Source: a virus
DNA length: 42,069 bases
Direction: 5' to 3' (one strand)
Virus record (IMG/VR): IMGVR_UViG_3300009537_004357
Location: 1-42,069 of that record
Positions 1 to 8,951 of the stretch are shown one piece after another. The notes under the pieces were generated by a model, which saw nothing but the letters and a program-made list of their open reading frames with translations, ran no database searches and had not been told where the DNA came from. The first letter of the stretch is position 1; each line of letters begins with the position of its first letter. Both the position numbers and the translations under genes were made by a program.

Positions 1-795
1 TCAGATAGAATAGTTGGCGATGAGAAGTTCGTGCCCGATCTTGCCTTGCTTCGTCCCGCCGGCCACCGTGTACCTTGTTCTGACTCTAATAAAAGACACC
101 CCACGCCCGCGGTAGAGCCGCCGGATGAAAGGGTCGTCGTTGTAGGAAAGGAGCCACTGGCTGTGGCGGATGCCGCGCAACACATCAGCCAGGCGCGCAT
201 GGTCCTCGTCCGTGAACCAATGGCGGTACGACCTAGCGCCAGGCGCGCGGTACGGCGGGTCGAGGTAAAAGAAGGTCCGGGAGTGCTTGCGCGCAAATCG
301 CGCAATGCATTGCTCCCAGACTAGCCTTTCCACCCAGACCCCGCGCAAGCGCTCAATTACGCGCAGCACCTCGTCTTTTTCGGTGGCCCACCAGAGGTCC
401 GGCCGCCGCTTCAACTTGAAGCCGTAACTCGGATTGACCCGGCGGCCGCCGTAGGACAGACGCAGCACGTAGTAGAACTGCACGGCGCGCCGGATCTCGC
501 CACCGATTCCCGGCAAGTCCTTAGCCTCGTCGAAGAGCTCGCGCGAAGGCATCAACCAACTCACCGCTTCAGTGAATTCAGCCGGGCGGTGCTTGATGAC
601 GCGCCAGAAGTTGGCGAGCTCGCCATCGAGGTCGTTTAGCACTTCCGATTTCGAGATCCCCGGCGGCTTTCCAAAAAGAACCCATGCCGCGCCACCGAAG
701 ACTTCGACGTAACAGGTGTGAGCCGGGATCATGCTGACGATCACGTCGCGCAACCGGGACTTGCCTCCCACCCATGCTAACGGACTCCGAATCAT
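1..795 (-). CDS. dam: Phage DNA adenine methylase, D12 class (Dam-like)
   Basis: A 264-residue D12-class N6-adenine methyltransferase, expected to move a methyl group from S-adenosylmethionine to adenine in a short target. Visible motifs: WVGGKSRL (res 8-15, SAM-binding FxGGK type), EVFGGAA (31-37), NDLDGEL (54-60) and the catalytic DPPY (179-182). The ATG at 795 is chosen because GGAGG lies 6 nt upstream and motif I begins eight residues in; the frame stays open to 879 but without family resemblance. It is the last gene of the transcription direction, where Mu carries its DNA-modification gene mom, so protection of phage DNA against host restriction is the likely role (inference). The target (GATC or other) cannot be read from the sequence. 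Confidence 0.93.
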   Translation of the reverse strand: MIRSPLAWVGGKSRLRDVIVSMIPAHTCYVEVFGGAAWVLFGKPPGISKSEVLNDLDGELANFWRVIKHRPAEFTEAVSWLMPSRELFDEAKDLPGIGGEIRRAVQFYYVLRLSYGGRRVNPSYGFKLKRRPDLWWATEKDEVLRVIERLRGVWVERLVWEQCIARFARKHSRTFFYLDPPYRAPGARSYRHWFTDEDHARLADVLRGIRHSQWLLSYNDDPFIRRLYRGRGVSFIRVRTRYTVAGGTKQGKIGHELLIANYSI

Positions 796-844
796 CCACA
801 GCCTCCAGCTTGTGTTGGTTCCCTGCGTGGTGTAGCTTCCCGGC

Positions 845-929
845 GCTGCGCTGCGCAGCACAGGGGGAGCAGCCCACAAGGGTCATCTGGAGGTGTTTCC
901 AGGTGGTGTCCGGCGCCTGGCAGCGCCGG
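845..929. promoter_or_regulatory. Three short inverted repeats upstream of the methylase
   Basis: The spacer between the 113-aa gene and the methylase, with the start of the methylase open frame, holds GCTGCGC-T-GCGCAGC (845-859), CTGGA-GGTGTT-TCCAG (887-902) and CCGGCGC-CTGGCA-GCGCCGG (910-929, 7-bp stem). No T-run follows in the minus direction, so they are not plain intrinsic terminators. They could act as leader structure or protein-binding sites limiting methylase expression, by analogy with tightly controlled Mu mom, but this is inference. In such GC-rich DNA some of them may be chance. Confidence 0.35.
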
Positions 930-943
930 CATTGCTCTCCCTT

Positions 944-1285
944 CTAAGAATCCAGATCCACGCGAAAGCGAAATCCGAGCTTGTCGCGAACCGCGCGCAT
1001 CACGTTCAGCACGGTATCTCCCGGCTGAGGCGTGACCCCCAGCGTCTCAAGGCGGGCTAGGAGCTGTGGTCGCAACCGCGATGCCGGGGCGGTCAGGCTT
1101 GGCAGCATTTCAATCGTCTGGTCGGTCTGAGCGGCATCGAGTTCGCGCCCGTCCGCTTCAAACTCAGCGAGGATCAGCAGCTTTCCCCCGGGCAGCTCCC
1201 GACGATGGCGCCACGCGCGCGCGTAGCGGTCTACAGACGGAGAACCATCCGGCATGGTGTCGCAGATGCACCAGCGCTGGATCAT
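944..1285 (-). CDS. Small protein after the tail tip gene, function unknown
   Basis: A 113-residue protein that I do not recognise. It starts with MIQRWCICD, has a charged middle and a C-terminal alpha-helical half ending GFRFRVDLDS; there is no signal peptide or membrane segment. Its ATG overlaps the stop of the J-like tip gene as ATGA, so it is translated with the tail operon. The position at the distal end of the tail cluster suggests a small tail accessory or assembly protein, but no family motif supports a specific role. Confidence 0.7.
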   Translation of the reverse strand: MIQRWCICDTMPDGSPSVDRYARAWRHRRELPGGKLLILAEFEADGRELDAAQTDQTIEMLPSLTAPASRLRPQLLARLETLGVTPQPGDTVLNVMRAVRDKLGFRFRVDLDS

Positions 1286-3675
1286 TCAATGTTGGCCGGG
1301 GCCTGATCGGTGTACTTGACGTCGTCGAAGCTGGCCTCGACCGTTCCTCCTGTCAGCGTTGTCACTTGAGCCTGCACTTCGACTGTGATCACGGTTGGGG
1401 TGCCCGGTGAACTTGGGTTCACCCCGGGAATAGATACCTCCTGCGTGTCGCTGGAGGTCGGCTGGCTGATCGAGACCTCAGCGCTGACTTGGCTTCCCAC
1501 CCGGAGCCGCGCCTTCATCGTGTAGGTGCCGCCATCGGTAACCACCGTGATGCGGACATGGTCGATCCTCGCCGTTTCTGTTCCCGCTCCCCCATCGTTT
1601 TTACAGGCAATCCGGAGGCCCGCGTTCCCGTTGAAATCGGTGGACACCCAGGTCCCGCCCCACTGCGCCGCGGTGTAATCGTAAGACTTGTAAGCGTCCG
1701 CACCAGGCCAGAAGGCTCCCAGGTCCGCTTTGTTGTTTCCGGTCAGCGCCCCCGACTTCAACATCTGGACGGTCACATCCTTAATATCCGGACCGCTGCC
1801 ATGCCGCTCGATCTCAACCTTCCAGCTCAGTACCGTCTCGCCGGCGGGGATGCTCAACGACGCGAAAGAAATGTCGAGGTTGCTGCTTGTGTCGCTGGGG
1901 TCCAAGGCATGAGTCGCGCGATTGTCATCCGAGGAGAAGACGTTGCCAGGGCTCGACCATGCACCTCCTGATAAGACTCCGCTCGCACTCGCTGGGCCGT
2001 AAGCACTCGCCGGCCCCTGGATCTTCGTGCAGGTCAGCGGGCCCTTGAAGGTGATCGGCTGGGTGATCTTCTTCGTGAAAGAGGAAACACTCGTCCAGGA
2101 GGTCGACGTCGTCTGACCGCTTCGCGCCGTCGTGCTCTCCTCGCGCACCGCCGAGTTCACATACTTGTCCGGGTCCAGGTAGGTGTTGCCACCTGCATCC
2201 ACGGAATCGGTCGGATCCAGCCCCGCCCCAGGCGCAGGCGCCTCACCGCCCTGCTGCGCGGGATAGGAATCGCTGAAGGCGTTGGCGATCCATTCGAGGG
2301 CCTGATAGCGGATCCTCCCGTCCGGCATGACGCTCGGCTCCAGGACCTCATAGTCGCGATCGCCATGCTCCTCACTGATGCCCTTGTCGACGGTGACGCG
2401 CGTCCCGGGCAGCACCTTGATCGTCCGCTCGCTGCCAATCCATTCAGCGCGCAGCGGAGGCTTGTAGACCTCGCCCGGCGCAACGTCATCGCCGAGCTGG
2501 CGCCACAGCTCGAAGCGCAGACGGCGATAGACGTGCTCCTGGGTGCAAACTCCGAAATCGAACGTCGCCTCTTCGATGCTGGGGATCACAGAGAGCCCGG
2601 AGCCGCGCGCGCCCGTGGCGATCTGGTGCGCTTTGTGGTCCAGCGTGACCGTGGCCTCGGAATAGCGCGTCTGCTCTTCGCTCGATCCGCTCGCCAGGTT
2701 GAGGTCGCGGAACTTCCCGACGAAGCGGTTCTTCAACCCCTCCACGTCGCTCTCGTCGGCCTTGAAGCTCCCCGCCTCGATGTCCTGCGCGTAGAAGGTG
2801 AACTCGCTGGTCCGCGATTCGTCGGGGATCAGAGTGAGCACGCCGTTGATTTCCAGGTGGAAGCACTGGCAGTAGAGCAGCAGCTTTTCCAGAGCAGCCT
2901 GTGCGTCCATGTCGTCGGCGAACCAGATGCCGCCCTTTGACCAGCGCTTCACGCCGCCGCCGATGTCGGCATCGCACCACGCGGCCGCATCAACGAAGCT
3001 CTGCCAGTTGAACCGCGCCTTCTCCTCTGGCGTGAGCGGCTCATTCGCGCGCGCGCCCCGCTTGATGAACTTGCGGATCAGGAAGTCGGCGATCCACCAG
3101 GCCGGATTGTCGGTCCATTGGAAGGCCGTCTGCACGCCCGTGTTGTCGAAGATGCGGCATAACAAAGCCCTGTAGTGCGCGATCAACTCGAAGTCGGCCG
3201 TGGGTGCTCCCGGATCAGGGTCGAGCTTGACCGCGGTCCAGGAGTATTGGCTGAAGGTGGTCTTACTCAAACCTCCGGGAAGGTCCGCCCAGAAGGCGTC
3301 GACGCCCTGGTCGGGGCCGGTGGAAGTGGCGGCCAGTCCGCCGCCGATCGTGCCGTCGTAGCCCTGGTGGAAGTGGACGCGCGCCGTGTCGGGTAGCGCG
3401 ATCGCTTTCCGGTTGGCCGCGAGGTAGAGCAGGCTGTCCCACGGCCCCTGCCCGTTCATGATGAAGGCGACCTTCTTCTTGTCGCTCAGCTCGTGAAGTA
3501 GAGCCACGTTGCCGGCCACCGGCCCCACCGTCCCGTAGGCGATTACCTTCGGGAGGTCCAGAAAAGCTGTGAGGTCCGCCAGGTTCGTCGTGCGGATGCC
3601 GGGATTCACACCGCCCGGGAATCCGCCATGAATCGGCGGGAGGATGTCATTCAGATCTCGGAGATCGACGGACAT
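1282..3675 (-). CDS. J-like tail tip / receptor-binding protein
   Basis: A 797-residue protein at the end of the tail operon. The middle part (about 180-480) resembles the hub region of lambda J-like 'putative phage tail' proteins, including FADDMDAQAALEKLL and later EVLEPSVMPDGRIRYQALEW. The N-terminal 130 residues mention ordered loops around FIMNGQGPWDSLLYL. The last about 250 residues are rich in Ser, Thr and Gly with beta-strand periodicity (LSWKVEIERHGSG; TYTMKARLRVG), like a jelly-roll or carbohydrate-binding appendage. It begins one base after the stop of the BR0599-like baseplate gene. Known J-type proteins cap the tube and contact the receptor; assignment here rests on position plus the hub-like core. 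Confidence 0.75.
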   Translation of the reverse strand: MSVDLRDLNDILPPIHGGFPGGVNPGIRTTNLADLTAFLDLPKVIAYGTVGPVAGNVALLHELSDKKKVAFIMNGQGPWDSLLYLAANRKAIALPDTARVHFHQGYDGTIGGGLAATSTGPDQGVDAFWADLPGGLSKTTFSQYSWTAVKLDPDPGAPTADFELIAHYRALLCRIFDNTGVQTAFQWTDNPAWWIADFLIRKFIKRGARANEPLTPEEKARFNWQSFVDAAAWCDADIGGGVKRWSKGGIWFADDMDAQAALEKLLLYCQCFHLEINGVLTLIPDESRTSEFTFYAQDIEAGSFKADESDVEGLKNRFVGKFRDLNLASGSSEEQTRYSEATVTLDHKAHQIATGARGSGLSVIPSIEEATFDFGVCTQEHVYRRLRFELWRQLGDDVAPGEVYKPPLRAEWIGSERTIKVLPGTRVTVDKGISEEHGDRDYEVLEPSVMPDGRIRYQALEWIANAFSDSYPAQQGGEAPAPGAGLDPTDSVDAGGNTYLDPDKYVNSAVREESTTARSGQTTSTSWTSVSSFTKKITQPITFKGPLTCTKIQGPASAYGPASASGVLSGGAWSSPGNVFSSDDNRATHALDPSDTSSNLDISFASLSIPAGETVLSWKVEIERHGSGPDIKDVTVQMLKSGALTGNNKADLGAFWPGADAYKSYDYTAAQWGGTWVSTDFNGNAGLRIACKNDGGAGTETARIDHVRITVVTDGGTYTMKARLRVGSQVSAEVSISQPTSSDTQEVSIPGVNPSSPGTPTVITVEVQAQVTTLTGGTVEASFDDVKYTDQAPANIE

Positions 3676-3676
3676 G

Positions 3677-4783
3677 CTATCCCATCACCGCATTCGTCAC
3701 TTCCGACGTCAATTGGATCAGCCCCGGGAAGCGTTCCTGGACCCCACGGTCGCCGCAGCTCGCGTAGTCGAGCGGGCAGTCCTCGTAGACCACGATGAAG
3801 ATGCTCGTCCCATCGGGCGGCGTATCCCATGCTGGCGATACGGTCAGCGTGGTCGCGTCGTTGCCGGTGATCTTCCGCCGCTGGACCGCGCCGGTCTTGG
3901 CGATGACCACGGCATGCCGCCCCTTGAATTGGTCAGTGCTCCAGCCGGACCCCGTCTTGCCGATCGTCGTTGCCGAGAAGATGTCGGCCACCGTGGCGCC
4001 CACGAGCATCGTCCCGGCCCCGGTGAGGAGAAACTTCGACGTGCCGTCGGGATTCGTCGACCAGTTCGGAGCCACCGTCACCGTCGTGCCCGTGTTTCCC
4101 GTGATGATTCGCTCCTGGCCCGCGCCGGTCCCTTCGAGGATCATCACCACGCGCTGGATATGCATGTCGGTGACTTCCGCGAGCCCGGAGTTGCCGATCG
4201 TGCTGGCGCTGAAGATGTCCGCCGTGGTCAGCGGGACAAACACCTCGCCGCGCCGGTAGCCGCAGGCGCCCGAGGTGAAAAGGAAATGGCAGTTGCGCGT
4301 CTGCTTGTAGTCGTAGGCGCGCACCCGCGCGGGATTCAGAAGCTGCACCAGGCGGATCCAGATACTGGCCTGGCCCAGGTCGCCGCGGTCGGCCACAAAG
4401 CCGTGGACTTCAAACGAGGCTGCATCTGCCGGCACGTAAAACCGGCGATAGACCGCATAGGCCCCACGCCAGGCGTTCGCGCGCATCAGCGCATCGACCT
4501 CGCGGTCGATCGTGTTGCCACTCACGTTCTGGACGCGGATCTCCCCGTAGTCGGAGCGCAGCGACCGCGTGAAGTTGAAGGTAGGGAAAGGCTCGGCCAG
4601 CCAACCCTTATACTGCTGCGCGGCTGCATCGTTGGGCAGCCGGCGCGGCGCCACGATCTCATGCGAGCTCCAGTAGTGCCGCGTGCCATCGTGCAGCTCG
4701 AGGTCCAGCAGGTGAACGGCAATCTGCGGCGAGAAGTGCTTATCGAGTTCGGCCTGCAATCCCGCCGGCAGCGTCCGGATCAC
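3677..4783 (-). CDS. Baseplate/tail protein of the DUF2163/phage_BR0599 type, with duplicated insert
   Basis: A 368-residue protein with a GTG start overlapping the upstream stop (GTGA). The N-terminal half resembles DUF2163 tail proteins (HLLDLELHDGTRHYWSS, then QNVSGNTIDREVDALMR). The C-terminal Cys pattern CHFLF..ACGYRRGE plus DYASCGDRGVQERFPG is typical of phage_BR0599 domains, which normally follow each other closely. Here about 145 residues separate the two cysteine halves, and the insert is a tandem duplication: TADIFSASTIG...TGNTGTTVTVAPNWSTNPDGTS and VADIFSATTIG...TGNDATTLTVSPAWDTPPDGTS. It is expected at the tail tip beside the J-like protein. No signal peptide. Confidence 0.8.
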   Translation of the reverse strand: MIRTLPAGLQAELDKHFSPQIAVHLLDLELHDGTRHYWSSHEIVAPRRLPNDAAAQQYKGWLAEPFPTFNFTRSLRSDYGEIRVQNVSGNTIDREVDALMRANAWRGAYAVYRRFYVPADAASFEVHGFVADRGDLGQASIWIRLVQLLNPARVRAYDYKQTRNCHFLFTSGACGYRRGEVFVPLTTADIFSASTIGNSGLAEVTDMHIQRVVMILEGTGAGQERIITGNTGTTVTVAPNWSTNPDGTSKFLLTGAGTMLVGATVADIFSATTIGKTGSGWSTDQFKGRHAVVIAKTGAVQRRKITGNDATTLTVSPAWDTPPDGTSIFIVVYEDCPLDYASCGDRGVQERFPGLIQLTSEVTNAVMG

Positions 4784-6072
4784 CGCATCACCTCGATGGC
4801 GTCGGCCTCGATCGTGTAGCCCGATGAGGAACCATTCTTGCCGTTGTTCTGCAGGCGCACCCGGTAGAGATCGAGCGGCAAATCGCCCGTACTGAACACT
4901 GGCCCCGCATCCCCCAGGAAAGTGGCCGAGTAGAGATCAACGTCCGTGGGGCCGGCCACCACCGTGTTGTCGCGGACGCGGGTGATGGTGATCCGCATGA
5001 TGCCCAGATAAGAGTCTCTGATCGACCATATGCGGCAACCGCCGCCGAAGTACTGCCATTCCGCGATCCGGCTGCCGGGCGTCGCATCGGTGGCCTCGTA
5101 GCTCTTCTTTCCGTGACGGCCGCCTCCCGGGTCCGTCTGGATCGTCCATCCCCCCGTGACCAGCTTTACTAGATCCTCGCCGAGGCCATTGCGCTCATCG
5201 AGGAAAAAGGCGTCGCGGTTCCAGTTTGGATAGATCAGCCCGGCCTCCCAGGGCAGAATCAGATCGTCGAGCTGGGCATGCCAGGCATAGATCGTCTTCG
5301 CGGCCTCGTTCTGAGGGTTCACAAGCTCCGGTACCAGCACCGTGGCTCCCGCGCCTACCGTAGCCTCCAGGTCGAACCGCTGAGGAGTCGTAGTCAGGTT
5401 TCGGATGGCCTGAAACCCCGAGGCGCCATCGTAGAGCTGCTGCTTGATCGTTGTCGCCGAAGGCGCCCAGAGCCATACGCTCCACCGGAACTTCCTACCC
5501 TTGGGGCTCACCGGCGGCACGGAGAACGCGTTTTGTTGGATTTGATTCTCCTGGCCGGCCCCGGTAGCAGCGAAGTCAATCTGATCCGCAGATCGGCGGC
5601 CGTTCGGGTCAAGCGCGGCATTCGGGGTCACGACCGGCACAGAGGGAACGCCCACCTTGACCCATGCCGCATCGCCGAATTCCTCGGCCGGGGAGACCAG
5701 GTTGCGCCGCAGCACCGTTAGGCCCGGCAGCTCCTCGAAGACGGCTGAGGCGCCCCAGTGGTTGTTTCCAAGAGGAATGAATTCCACGTCTCCGCCGAAA
5801 CGCCCGGAGAAGTAGCGCCCCTTGGCCCAGTCCACCAGCGTGAAGAAGTCCATCAGGTACTGCTGCTCCCACTGCTCCAGCGCGAACTTCGAGACGTCAT
5901 CCAGATCCCAGGTGAGCTGGTAACTGATCCCCGCGCCCGCCTGCAGGCGCGCGCTCGCGATGCCCGCCAGCGGCTTAAACTGTTGAATCGCATGCTTGCG
6001 CGACGCCTGCCACCCATAGAGCGGATTCAGCAGCGAATCGGCTGTGGGATTCAGGATGTTCTGCTCGCTCAT
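4780..6072 (-). CDS. Distal tail / minor tail protein
   Basis: A 430-residue protein whose ATG overlaps the tape-measure stop (ATGA). The N-terminal 120 residues look like the DUF2460/Dit-like domain found just after tape measures: NPLYGWQASRKHAIQQFKPL, the WEQQYLMDFFTLVDWAKGRYFSG segment in two parts, then IPLGNNHWG. The central part (about 190-290) has a carbohydrate-binding-module-like beta pattern (FRWSVWLWAPS, LQQLYDGASG-like strands, YAWHAQLDDL), a common appendage on distal tail proteins. It likely forms the ring between tube and tip. The family is inferred from gene order and segment resemblance. Confidence 0.72.
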   Translation of the reverse strand: MSEQNILNPTADSLLNPLYGWQASRKHAIQQFKPLAGIASARLQAGAGISYQLTWDLDDVSKFALEQWEQQYLMDFFTLVDWAKGRYFSGRFGGDVEFIPLGNNHWGASAVFEELPGLTVLRRNLVSPAEEFGDAAWVKVGVPSVPVVTPNAALDPNGRRSADQIDFAATGAGQENQIQQNAFSVPPVSPKGRKFRWSVWLWAPSATTIKQQLYDGASGFQAIRNLTTTPQRFDLEATVGAGATVLVPELVNPQNEAAKTIYAWHAQLDDLILPWEAGLIYPNWNRDAFFLDERNGLGEDLVKLVTGGWTIQTDPGGGRHGKKSYEATDATPGSRIAEWQYFGGGCRIWSIRDSYLGIMRITITRVRDNTVVAGPTDVDLYSATFLGDAGPVFSTGDLPLDLYRVRLQNNGKNGSSSGYTIEADAIEVMR

Positions 6073-8537
6073 GCGCCTTCCCTCATCATTTTCCGCATCC
6101 CGCGGCGGATCTTCTCGGCGCCGCCATTCCGCAACCAGGCATCCACGCTGGGACCGTCCCAGGCCACGATCTGAATCGTGAGGCCGTCTCCGCCGCCCGG
6201 GGTCCGGCCCGTGGCGTTCATGTAGTCCAGGCGGCTGCGCCCGATCCGCGATGCCGCGCGCGCGCTGACCACGAACTCGCCTTCGTGTGCAACGATGCCC
6301 ACCGCGCCACCTCCCTGGAAGCGCGGCGCTACATTCGGAAGTTCTGGACGGAATCCACCCCCCGGGCCGGCCGCCGGTATTCCCCATGGCCCGATGGTTC
6401 GATGGCCCGATGGTCCGATCAGCCCGCCCTTCTCGAAGATGGGCGGGCTCGGCGTGATCCCCATGCGGCGCTGGCGTTCCTGCTCGATGGCGTTGATGCG
6501 CTGGATCGCGGCGTTGACGAGCTGGTTGATTACCGTGCCCTTGCCGCCCAGCGCGCGCACCTGCTCCAGGCCCTGCGTGCGAAGCTGTTCGAGCTGATTA
6601 CGCGCGCTCAGGTAGTCGAGCTGGTGGAAGCTGTAGGCGTCCTCGATGGCCTTCACCGCAGGCGCGAATTGCTCCCGCTCATAGCGTTCCCGCTGCCGCC
6701 GCCGCCGCCCCTTCGAGAGGAATCCGAAGAGCGCGCCAACCAGCGCGCCGATGCCGATGCCGATCGGCCCGAAGAGGAAACCGATCGAAGAGCCGAGCAG
6801 CGAAGGCGCTGCGGCCGCCGCGATCGAGAGCAATCCGCCCGCCGCCAGGCCTCCCGCAATTGCGCCGCGCGCTGGCGAACGGAAGCCCACGGCCCCGGCC
6901 CCGAGCAGCAGCGCCAGCGGTAGACCTGCCAGCAGTCCACCCACGCCGCCACGAGCCGTGCCCGCGATTGCCCCGCCCGGCAGCGCGGTGCCTACGCGCG
7001 CGCCTCCGCCCGCTGAGAGCGGGGCGCCAAACCCGAAAGATGGCGCCAGTGGCAGACCGCTCAGATCGAATCCGCCCGAGCTGAAGCCGCTGGTGATCCC
7101 GCCGGGGAACGTCGGCGCAGTTCCTCCGGGGCCCACGCCGATTCCGAAGCCACCACCACCGCCGCCGAGCAGGATGGAGCCGAGTGCACCGAGGAAGCCA
7201 CCGCCCGTCACGGGCGCCCCGGCAGAGACGGCGGCCATCTGCCGGTGGCCGAGCACCCAAGCCGCGATCATCTTTGAGATCCCGCTCACCCAGGTGCCTA
7301 CCATTTGGAAGACGAGCTGGCGCCAGACATCGCGGAAGCTGCGCGCGGTGAGGAACACCCGCTGGATAAAGCCCTCGATCGATTGCGCCATCGTCTCGAA
7401 TTGCTGCTGGCGGATCTGGGCGATCTCCTGCGCCGCCTTGCGTTGCAGGAACTCCTCCTGGTCGGTCGCCGCCTGCACCACCCCCGGGAAGAGTTGGTAC
7501 TGGTTCTTAATGACGTCCAGGACAGCCTGCTTGCGCTGCAACTCGGCGAGGATGCGCTGCTCGGCGGGAAGCGTGCTGATCAGTACGTCGAGATTCTGTT
7601 CCTGCACTTCGAGTAGTTTCTGTTGCGCCTCCGTGGAGCTGGTTATGCCCGCGAAAGGTGGAAGTCCCTCAATCGTGGGGACGCCGGCAACCCGCGCGAG
7701 TGATTCGCGGTTCGCCTTCCGCCACGCCTCCTCATTCTTTTTTAGCTGTTCCTCCTCTTTGCGGAGTCGCGCGATCTCGTCGTCATGCTGCTTTTTTCGC
7801 AGCGGGGCCAGGGCCTTGAGTTGCTCCGCACGCTGCGATTCCAGGACCGCCAGATCGCCTCGGATCTTCTTCTCCCGCTCGATCAGGCGATCCTGTTCGA
7901 GCGCCTGGCTAATACTGAATGCGGTGGCCTTGATGCGGTGCTGGACTAGATCGAGTTCCTTCTGCTTCGCGCTGATCTGCGCATTCGTCACCCGCAGGAG
8001 CAACTCGCCGGTCTTTACGTCGGAGAAACCGAGCAATCCGGCAGTGCTGGCGGCGACCGCCGCCTGCTCCAGATCGCGCATGGCCTTTGTATAGCCGCCC
8101 AGGGCCAGTGCGCCGTTCTTCAGGCTCTCTGTGAGCTGGTCGATCTGGCTGATGAGCAGGCCCACCGCGCTTATTGCGAAGCCCGCCACGCCGATCTTAA
8201 ACAGCGTGTTCACCGCAGCCTCTGCCGCCTTGCTGCGCACGATCATCCGCTGCATCGCGGTGGGAAGCGTGACACCGAACCGCTGGCCGAGCAGCACGGC
8301 CTTCGTCGCTGCTTCCGTCTGCGCCTTGGAGAGCCGCAGGCTGGCGTCTTCAGCCTGCCGGGTCGCCGCTGCGTTTCGCCGAGATTGATTTTCGAGGATT
8401 CTCTGCGCGCCGTTCAGCCGCTGCGCGGATTGCGTTCCTGTATCCGCCATCCGCTTGAAGCTCTGCTCTGTCTTGGCGAGCTCCTGCTGGACCGCTGCGT
8501 CACTGAGCTCGACCGTGACTCGGGCGACCGCGGGCAT
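6069..8537 (-). CDS. Tail tape measure protein
   Basis: An 822-residue protein of tape-measure architecture: helical, coiled-coil-prone N-terminus with many Gln, Ala and charged residues (1-120), a hydrophobic stretch LFKIGVAGFAISAVGLLISQ (about 113-132), a long charged helix region (185-275), a second helical region QSIEGFIQRVFLTARSFRDV (about 390), then Gly/Ala-rich hydrophobic segments (435-610) and an RRRRQRERYEREQ helix. It is by far the longest gene of the tail operon and lies between the chaperone-position ORFs and the distal tail gene. At about 1.5 angstrom per residue it would set a tail of roughly 120 nm (inference). A dispersed CGATGG repeat at 6384-6428 is translated inside it (HRTIGPWGI). 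Confidence 0.92.
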   Translation of the reverse strand: MPAVARVTVELSDAAVQQELAKTEQSFKRMADTGTQSAQRLNGAQRILENQSRRNAAATRQAEDASLRLSKAQTEAATKAVLLGQRFGVTLPTAMQRMIVRSKAAEAAVNTLFKIGVAGFAISAVGLLISQIDQLTESLKNGALALGGYTKAMRDLEQAAVAASTAGLLGFSDVKTGELLLRVTNAQISAKQKELDLVQHRIKATAFSISQALEQDRLIEREKKIRGDLAVLESQRAEQLKALAPLRKKQHDDEIARLRKEEEQLKKNEEAWRKANRESLARVAGVPTIEGLPPFAGITSSTEAQQKLLEVQEQNLDVLISTLPAEQRILAELQRKQAVLDVIKNQYQLFPGVVQAATDQEEFLQRKAAQEIAQIRQQQFETMAQSIEGFIQRVFLTARSFRDVWRQLVFQMVGTWVSGISKMIAAWVLGHRQMAAVSAGAPVTGGGFLGALGSILLGGGGGGFGIGVGPGGTAPTFPGGITSGFSSGGFDLSGLPLAPSFGFGAPLSAGGGARVGTALPGGAIAGTARGGVGGLLAGLPLALLLGAGAVGFRSPARGAIAGGLAAGGLLSIAAAAAPSLLGSSIGFLFGPIGIGIGALVGALFGFLSKGRRRRQRERYEREQFAPAVKAIEDAYSFHQLDYLSARNQLEQLRTQGLEQVRALGGKGTVINQLVNAAIQRINAIEQERQRRMGITPSPPIFEKGGLIGPSGHRTIGPWGIPAAGPGGGFRPELPNVAPRFQGGGAVGIVAHEGEFVVSARAASRIGRSRLDYMNATGRTPGGGDGLTIQIVAWDGPSVDAWLRNGGAEKIRRGMRKMMREGA
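6384..6428. repeat. CGATGG-type dispersed repeat inside the tape measure gene
   Basis: Four near-repeats of a CCCGATGG / TTCGATGG / CCCGATGG / TCCGATCA kind lie in a row. The same short unit recurs at 10940-10977, 24791-24824, 26992-27059, 37197-37227 and 38680-38712. Here the element is in frame and is read as part of the C-terminal third of the tape measure, between the GGLIGPSG and AAGPGGG segments. Confidence 0.8.
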
Positions 8538-8951
8538 CTATGCCGCTCCTCGTTGAGAGGCCTGGCGCCGCCATCCGCAGCGGCAGGCCAGCGCGTGGCG
8601 GCTGGCCAGCAGCTCGCCGCAGTCCGGACAGGGCGGGTGCTGCGCTTCCCACTGCGCGCGCGCGCTGCGCACCGCGCGCACGCCATGCCATTCCGCCAGC
8701 GTCAAGCTCGCGACCGGCAGGCCGCCCTGGACCAGCTCGTCCAGCTCCAGCAGGAAAATCGCGCGGGGGTAGTAAGCCTCCGGCAGCGTCCGGCTGCCGC
8801 CGAGCGAGGCTTCCAGCGCCTCGCGGTTCGCAGCGCCGGCGGCAACCTTCGCCAGGCGCTCACGCTCTTCGCGGGTGCGCCACTCCTCGAGCAGCTCCAT
8901 CGCCGCCTTCTCCAGGCCGGCCGTATCCCGCGAGATGAACGTCAGTCCCAA
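8538..8951 (-). CDS. Tail-chaperone-position ORF with C-terminal zinc ribbon
   Basis: A 137-codon frame between the 257-aa ORF and the tape measure. It follows the upstream ORF in the same reading frame: TAA (8954-8952) is followed at once by TTG (8951). It could be made by initiation at TTG, by start at the ATG at 8900 (GGAGAAGG about 7 nt upstream, giving 120 aa), or as a read-through extension. The N-terminal half is helical (MELLEEWRTREERERLAKVA). The C-terminus carries CPDCGELLASRHALACRCGW, a four-Cys zinc-ribbon-like knuckle. Many siphoviruses make a G and G-T pair of tail assembly chaperones in this place, usually by frameshift. The role is inferred from position. Confidence 0.68.
   Translation of the reverse strand: MGLTFISRDTAGLEKAAMELLEEWRTREERERLAKVAAGAANREALEASLGGSRTLPEAYYPRAIFLLELDELVQGGLPVASLTLAEWHGVRAVRSARAQWEAQHPPCPDCGELLASRHALACRCGWRRQASQRGAA

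Noticed and set aside
910-929. Intrinsic terminator before the methylase
   Set aside because: The hairpin is good but is not followed by a T-run on the minus strand.
3644-4819. Long plus-strand open frame opposite the baseplate genes
   Set aside because: It mirrors well-supported minus-strand genes, has no ribosome site and its translation is Arg/His-rich noise typical of GC-rich antisense frames.
6751-8094. 447-codon plus-strand frame across the tape measure gene
   Set aside because: Pro/Ser/Cys-rich translation without domains; an antisense shadow of the tape measure.
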